Assembly (NCBI GenBank): GCA_036803205.1
Contig: DAIRUS010000012.1
Span: 1-17,102, forward strand
Reading direction: 5' to 3'
Source: DAIRUS01 sp036803205
Lineage (GTDB): Bacteria > Patescibacteriota > Minisyncoccia > Minisyncoccales > GBS-2
Length of the DNA stretch: 17,102 nucleotides
Shown here: positions 13,059 to 17,102 of the stretch, in pieces
Layout: each line of letters begins with the position of its first letter
How positions within the stretch are numbered: the first letter of the stretch is position 1
Program-made: the position numbers and the translations under genes
The notes under the pieces: generated by a model
The model's database searches: none
What the model saw: the letters and a program-made list of their open reading frames with translations, nothing else
What the model was told of the DNA's origin: nothing

Positions 13059-14120
13059 ATGGCAAGAATATCGCGACAGTTTATTTTTTTAATTTTTGGA
13101 ATTTTTTTAATAATTCTCGGGATGATTTTTTGGCGGGGAATTTATTTACCAAAAGACTTTCCTATTTCAGAAACTAAAAATAAATATTTCAAAATTGAAA
13201 GAGGACAAAACATTTTTCAAATTGCCGAAAACTTAGAGAAAGAAGGCATAATTACCAATAGATTTTTCTTTGACCTTTATGTCATTCTCAAAAGAAAAGA
13301 AAAAAAGCTTCAGGCAGGAGTCTATCTTTTTAATTCTTCAACAATGAATATTCCCAAAATTACCGAAATGATTGTTAGGGGTGAAACGGTAAAAGAAAAA
13401 ATTACCATTATTGAAGGTTGGAATTTAAGAGACATTGGTTTTTATTTTGAGAAGAGGGGAATGTTTCTGGCCAAAGAGGTTTGGGAATTAATTGGTTTTC
13501 CCTTGGTTGATTACTCCAAAGCAACTAATTTGCCAAGACCAAAAGATTTTTCTGAGGAATTTCCCTTTTTGAGAGACAAGCCAAAAAATTTAGGCCTGGA
13601 GGGTTATTTGTTTCCAGACACTTATGAGATTAAAATGGGAGAGAACCTTGAAGAAATTATCAAGAAAATGCTTCAAAATTTTGATAAAAAATTGACAACC
13701 GAGTTGAGAGAGGAGATTGAAAGACAAGGAAAAACAATTTTTGAAATTGTCACTATGGCTTCTTTAATTGAAAAAGAAGTGAAGACTTTGGAAGATAAAA
13801 AATTGGTTTCGGGAATTTTATGGAAGAGACTGGAAAATAAAATTCCTCTCCAGGTCGATGCCACCATCACTTATATTACTGAAAAAAAAACAACAAAAAT
13901 TTCTAAAGAAGAAACTAAAATTGATTCCCCTTATAATACCTACAAATATTTAGGATTGCCAATTGGTCCAATTTGCAATCCTGGCCTTGAAAGTATTAAG
14001 GCAGTATTGTATCCTGAAAATAGTGAGTACTGGTATTATCTTTCTACTCCCACTGGGAAAACAATCTTCAGCCAAACCTTGGAAGAACACAATCTTAACA
14101 AAGCCAAATATTTACGGTAA
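13059..14120 (+). CDS. mltG: Endolytic murein transglycosylase MltG
   Basis: Membrane-anchored lytic transglycosylase of the YceG family that cleaves nascent peptidoglycan strands and acts as a terminase of glycan polymerisation. A single N-terminal helix lies at about 7-27, a LysM-like region around 43-110 (FKIERGQNIFQIAENL), and the YceG catalytic domain at about 115-345. The likely catalytic glutamate is E238 in ASLIEKEV, equivalent to E. coli E218. LEGYLFPDTYEI and PIGPICNPGLESIKAVLYP are conserved, and the ending TIFSQTLEEHN is typical. Its 353 residues are a normal length. It starts 27 bases after the methyltransferase gene. The last 26 codons, stop and following 12 bases are duplicated around an assembly gap. 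Confidence 0.95.
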   Translation: MARISRQFIFLIFGIFLIILGMIFWRGIYLPKDFPISETKNKYFKIERGQNIFQIAENLEKEGIITNRFFFDLYVILKRKEKKLQAGVYLFNSSTMNIPKITEMIVRGETVKEKITIIEGWNLRDIGFYFEKRGMFLAKEVWELIGFPLVDYSKATNLPRPKDFSEEFPFLRDKPKNLGLEGYLFPDTYEIKMGENLEEIIKKMLQNFDKKLTTELREEIERQGKTIFEIVTMASLIEKEVKTLEDKKLVSGILWKRLENKIPLQVDATITYITEKKTTKISKEETKIDSPYNTYKYLGLPIGPICNPGLESIKAVLYPENSEYWYYLSTPTGKTIFSQTLEEHNLNKAKYLR

Positions 14121-14323
14121 AATATATTAATATCTACTCCCACTGGGAAAACAATCTTCAGCCAAACCTTGGAAGAACACAATCTTANNNNNNNNNNNNN
14201 NNNNNNNNNNNNNNNNNNNNNNNNNNNNNNNNNNNNNNNNNNNNNNNNNNNNNNNNNNNNNNNNNNNNNNNNNNNNNNNNNNNNNNNACAAAGCCAAATA
14301 TTTACGGTAAAATATATTAATAT
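14043..14323. repeat. 90-bp direct repeat of the mltG 3' end, second copy split by the N gap
   Basis: Positions 14043-14132 (end of mltG and following spacer) reappear with a 90-base period: 14133-14187 matches the start of the unit, then 100 N, then 14288-14323 matches the rest. Identity is complete over all readable bases. The second copy's coding part comes after the real mltG stop. It is either a true tandem duplication that broke the assembly or a scaffolding artefact. Confidence 0.9.
14188..14287. other. Assembly gap (100 N)
   Basis: Exactly 100 unknown bases, the conventional placeholder for a scaffold gap of unknown length. Nothing can be annotated in it. Confidence 0.99.
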
Positions 14324-14795
14324 GAATATGGAAAAAGTTCTTCTGCCAATCAAAACAAAAATAGCTGCCTGGGGGATGATTTTGTTTTTTATTGTGAGTG
14401 TGTTTGCGGTTTTTCAAATGATATTTTCTACCATCTGGGAATATTATCTGAGAGATCTTGTTGTGCCAATTTGGTTTATAGCCGCTTTTTTAATTGGTTT
14501 GTCAGGGATTTTTTTATTAAAAAGAAAAAAGTGGACCTTGGTTTTAGGAATGATGTTTTTAATGTTTTTTATTTTTTTCAATACTAACACCCGTTTTTAT
14601 GCTTATATATGGAGCACCCTGGCCCACCCAGAAAAGTACATTTCAACTGAAGAGTTTAAGGAGGTTCTCTCAAAAATAGATTGGCCAACGCTAATTTGGG
14701 GATTAAGTCTCATTTATCTTCCATTACTTTATACTTTTGATTTTATTATTGCTAGATCGCAAAAACTTCTGGAAAATTGCTACTTAAGTTGGTAA
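14322..14795 (+). CDS. Four-helix membrane protein, function unknown
   Basis: 157 residues. The ATG at 14322 is preferred because it follows the mltG stop of the second repeat copy after 12 bases; an in-frame ATG at 14328 is equally plausible. Four hydrophobic segments are predicted at about 14-37, 47-66, 70-87 and 122-143. A soluble stretch between the third and fourth (about 88-121, with AHPEKYISTEEFKEVLSKIDW) may sit outside the membrane. No family is recognised. It lies 11 bases before the large Ig-like protein gene and downstream of mltG, which hints at an envelope role. Its 5' end adjoins the assembly gap, but the reading frame on the right side is uninterrupted. Confidence 0.75.
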   Translation: MNMEKVLLPIKTKIAAWGMILFFIVSVFAVFQMIFSTIWEYYLRDLVVPIWFIAAFLIGLSGIFLLKRKKWTLVLGMMFLMFFIFFNTNTRFYAYIWSTLAHPEKYISTEEFKEVLSKIDWPTLIWGLSLIYLPLLYTFDFIIARSQKLLENCYLSW

Positions 14796-14806
14796 AATTA
14801 AATAAG

Positions 14807-17102
14807 ATGGAAGAAAAATTAAAAAAATTTTTAAAGCCGAGAAATCTAATTTTGTCAACTTTTCTCATTTTATTAATTTTCCTCGGTTTTTATTTTTGGT
14901 CCAAAGAAAAAAGAGAAATACCAAAACCTGCCTATGCTAAAGGTTATCGTTTAGTTGAAGAAAAAGTCTCTCAATCAGCACCAATTAAAATTTATTTACC
15001 ACCAGGCGTAGAAGAAGAAGCAAAAACCAATATTAAGTTTGAGCCGAAAATTGAGGGTCAATGGTTAGAAGAAAAGAAAGGGGTAAAATCTTTTCTCGAC
15101 AGGATATTAGCTAGTCTTCAAAAGGTAATAGAAAAAGAAAAAGAAGAGAGAATAGTTGTTTTTAAACCAAAAGAGAAATTAAGACTCAATCGCTACTATT
15201 CAGTTCAACTGGCTTTGGCTGATGGCACTTTGTTAAAAAGCGATTTTTTGGCAGTTGAAGATCCAAAAATTGTTGCCATTTTTCCAGCGGAAAATTCAGA
15301 AGTTAATGAGAAATCAGAAATCACCATTGTTTTTAATCGGCCAATGGTTCCTTTAACTACTTTGGGATACTTGGAAGAAAAGGAAGTGCCGGTGGAAATT
15401 TATCCTAAAACCGAAGGTCGCTTTAAGTGGGTTTCTACCCAGAACTTACAGTTTATTCCAAAAGAAAGATTGCAAAGATCATCACATTATATAGTTAAGG
15501 TTAAATCGGGCTTTATTTCAATGGATGGCTTGGAGGTAGAAGGGAGAGAAATAGGTTTTATTACCCGGCCATTGCGTTATCTTAGTTTAACTAATGGAGA
15601 AGTCATTTATGATCAGCCGATTTCAATTTATTTCAATCAACCGGTAAATTTAGAAAAAACAAAAAAAGAAATCATCCTGAAGAACACTACTTTAGATCGA
15701 GAAATAGGTTTTATTGCCGAATACGGTAAAAAAACAGTTGATAACCGAGAGGAGATTGATCAATCAGTAATTAAGATTTATCCTACTAAAGACAAATTTG
15801 GCCGGGAAAAACTCTGGGACTTTTTAAATAGTTATCAACTGGAAATTAATCGGGCTTATCCAACTGAAGGAGATATTATTTTAGAAGAAAAGAGAACCGC
15901 CTTAATCAGTGTTACCGATGTAATTAAAGATATCTCGGCTGAGTCAGAAAGAACAGAGTTAGTTACCGCTGATTTCTTTGACCCAAAGGGAAAACTTTGG
16001 GTTTCTTTTTACGAAGAAATTGATTTAGGGAAAAGCAAAATCTTAGCTTCAAAATTAAAAGAAATTAACTATGGTCAAAAATGTAAAGAAGAAGATTTGC
16101 CCTCGGACAAATGTCAAAAAATTCCTGACAAAAAGAAAATTTATCTTACTTTTAAACCAGAAGAGATTGGATTGAGCGAAAGATTGGAGATAAAATTTGA
16201 AAAAATTGTTAATTTTGAGGGATTAAAAATAAATCCTCAACCAATTTTCAGAACGATTATTACCTATCCTGAATTTAAAATTTTTAAAACAGGTCCAGCA
16301 AATAATTCAAGCGAAGCGAGCGTTACTAAATTTACTTTCTGTTCCAGTACGCCAATTTTAGCACCAGTCAAAGAAGACTATAAAAAATTTTTGAAGGCCA
16401 ATTTACCCCTTGATATAAATTTTTGGGAAAATTCTTGGCGGGTTTGGTACCGAGAACAAGAAGAAATTTGCAAGATTGATCAATTCCAAACCGAAATTTA
16501 TTATGGGTTAATGCCATTTTCAGACTATCGTTTGGATTTTCATTTAGAGGATGTTTTTGGTCAAAAATTGGATTTTTCTTTAGGATTTAAAACTGGCGAA
16601 ATCCCCTTTGAACAATTGAGTTTCTATCATTTCCAAGACAAATATAATATCACCCCGCCGACAAAAACTAATTTGAATTTTGCCGTAAGAAATATGGAAT
16701 ATTTAGATTTAGAGATTTGCCGATTGAGTTCATTTGACTTCCTTTACTATTTAGCTAGTCCACCAGAAGAGTATTCAAAAATACCTGAGTTTAAATGTCA
16801 AAAACTGATTAAAGATAAAATTGAGCTGCCAAAGAGATACTGGACTAAAAATTATTTTACAGTTAATCTCAAAAATTATTTTGAAAATCCTTTAGGCTAT
16901 TTCGTTTTAACCTTTTCTAATCCCAATTATATAGGTGATTTTTGGTTTAAGGAAAAATCGGGTTACATTCAAATTAAAAAACAAGTTTTTGAAAAAACCT
17001 ATTTGAATGTGACCAACCTGGCGGTGGTGGAAAAGAAAATTGAGTTAGAAAAGAAAATTGAGTTATCAGATGGTTTGAGACCAAGCGAATTAAAAAAACT
17101 TA
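14807..17102 (+). CDS. Membrane-anchored Ig-like / alpha-2-macroglobulin-like protein (3' end missing)
   Basis: The first 765 codons of a gene that continues past the right edge, open throughout. One membrane anchor lies at about 13-31, followed by a long extracytoplasmic part. Residues about 153-255 resemble a bacterial Ig-like (Big_5) domain, with FNRPM at 176-180 and GRFKWVSTQNLQFIP at 204-218, a pattern found at the N-terminus of bacterial alpha-2-macroglobulins (YfaS type). A further Ig-like module starts near 256. The last readable part (about 645-765: TNLNFAVRN, YFVLTFSN, TYLNVTNLAVVEKKIEL) resembles MG-type domains of the same family. The thioester and bait regions would lie beyond the window. 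Bacterial alpha-2-macroglobulins are thought to trap proteases and are often encoded with a penicillin-binding protein; here the neighbour is mltG. An adhesin with Ig-like repeats is the main alternative. Confidence 0.65.
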   Translation, partial: MEEKLKKFLKPRNLILSTFLILLIFLGFYFWSKEKREIPKPAYAKGYRLVEEKVSQSAPIKIYLPPGVEEEAKTNIKFEPKIEGQWLEEKKGVKSFLDRILASLQKVIEKEKEERIVVFKPKEKLRLNRYYSVQLALADGTLLKSDFLAVEDPKIVAIFPAENSEVNEKSEITIVFNRPMVPLTTLGYLEEKEVPVEIYPKTEGRFKWVSTQNLQFIPKERLQRSSHYIVKVKSGFISMDGLEVEGREIGFITRPLRYLSLTNGEVIYDQPISIYFNQPVNLEKTKKEIILKNTTLDREIGFIAEYGKKTVDNREEIDQSVIKIYPTKDKFGREKLWDFLNSYQLEINRAYPTEGDIILEEKRTALISVTDVIKDISAESERTELVTADFFDPKGKLWVSFYEEIDLGKSKILASKLKEINYGQKCKEEDLPSDKCQKIPDKKKIYLTFKPEEIGLSERLEIKFEKIVNFEGLKINPQPIFRTIITYPEFKIFKTGPANNSSEASVTKFTFCSSTPILAPVKEDYKKFLKANLPLDINFWENSWRVWYREQEEICKIDQFQTEIYYGLMPFSDYRLDFHLEDVFGQKLDFSLGFKTGEIPFEQLSFYHFQDKYNITPPTKTNLNFAVRNMEYLDLEICRLSSFDFLYYLASPPEEYSKIPEFKCQKLIKDKIELPKRYWTKNYFTVNLKNYFENPLGYFVLTFSNPNYIGDFWFKEKSGYIQIKKQVFEKTYLNVTNLAVVEKKIELEKKIELSDGLRPSELKKL
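17030..17065 (+). repeat. 18-bp perfect tandem duplication
   Basis: GAAAAGAAAATTGAGTTA occurs at 17030-17047 and again at 17048-17065, encoding EKKIEL twice in the large Ig-like protein. It is frame-neutral and probably a recent slippage product or the start of a low-complexity insertion. Confidence 0.9.

Noticed and set aside
14133..14321. Open frames spanning the N run
   Set aside because: They exist only because unknown bases cannot be read as stops; the readable parts are the mltG repeat.
1..17102. CRISPR array, insertion sequence, prophage or integrase
   Set aside because: No regularly spaced repeats, transposase, recombinase or phage genes were found; the only repeats are the heptamers, the 18-bp duplication and the 90-bp repeat at the gap.

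Overview
The window is A+T-rich, tightly packed bacterial DNA. The gene set, the low G+C coding style, the near absence of Shine-Dalgarno sequences, the lysine-rich tails on ribosomal proteins and the small uncharacterised membrane proteins suggest a Candidate Phyla Radiation (Patescibacteria/Parcubacteria-like) genome, probably a metagenome-derived scaffold: it contains a run of exactly 100 N. This placement is inference, since no rRNA is present.

Region 1 (1-3412, minus strand): the start of a putative DNA methyltransferase lies directly downstream of dnaE, the replicative polymerase alpha subunit, which has an apparently intact PHP metal site. Region 2 (3416-5941, plus strand): rnhB, rpmF, nusB, rnc and rpsP form a compact RNA-processing and ribosome operon divergent from dnaE. 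Region 3 (5942-6827) interrupts the widely conserved rpsP-khpA-(rimM)-trmD order. It holds a self-contained unit (promoter, ideal Shine-Dalgarno, 62-residue two-helix membrane peptide, strong terminator), then about 600 bases with no convincing gene but several stem-loops. Region 4 (6828-8144): khpA and trmD, each with its own promoter, separated by a terminator; no rimM lies between them.

Region 5 (8137-8577) is a promoter-driven cluster tRNA-Tyr, tRNA-Thr, rpmG (L33), tRNA-Trp. Region 6 (8585-13031): a small HLHHW membrane protein, a MacA-like adaptor with a large cysteine-bearing insertion in its hairpin, a MacB/LolD-type ATPase, an FtsX/MacB-type permease, and a protein-L-isoaspartate methyltransferase-like enzyme, joined by 8-bp overlaps or gaps of 5-6 bp. 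Region 7 (13059-17102): mltG (peptidoglycan lytic transglycosylase), an assembly gap inside a 90-bp direct repeat of the mltG 3' end, an unknown four-helix membrane protein, and the first 765 codons of a large membrane-anchored Ig-like/alpha-2-macroglobulin-like protein. Regions 6 and 7 together look like a cell-envelope block.

The best candidates for something undescribed are the isolated mini-gene and the structured gene-poor segment that split the rpsP-khpA operon, the alternative hairpins in the khpA leader, and the A-rich heptamer repeats inside rnhB and trmD.
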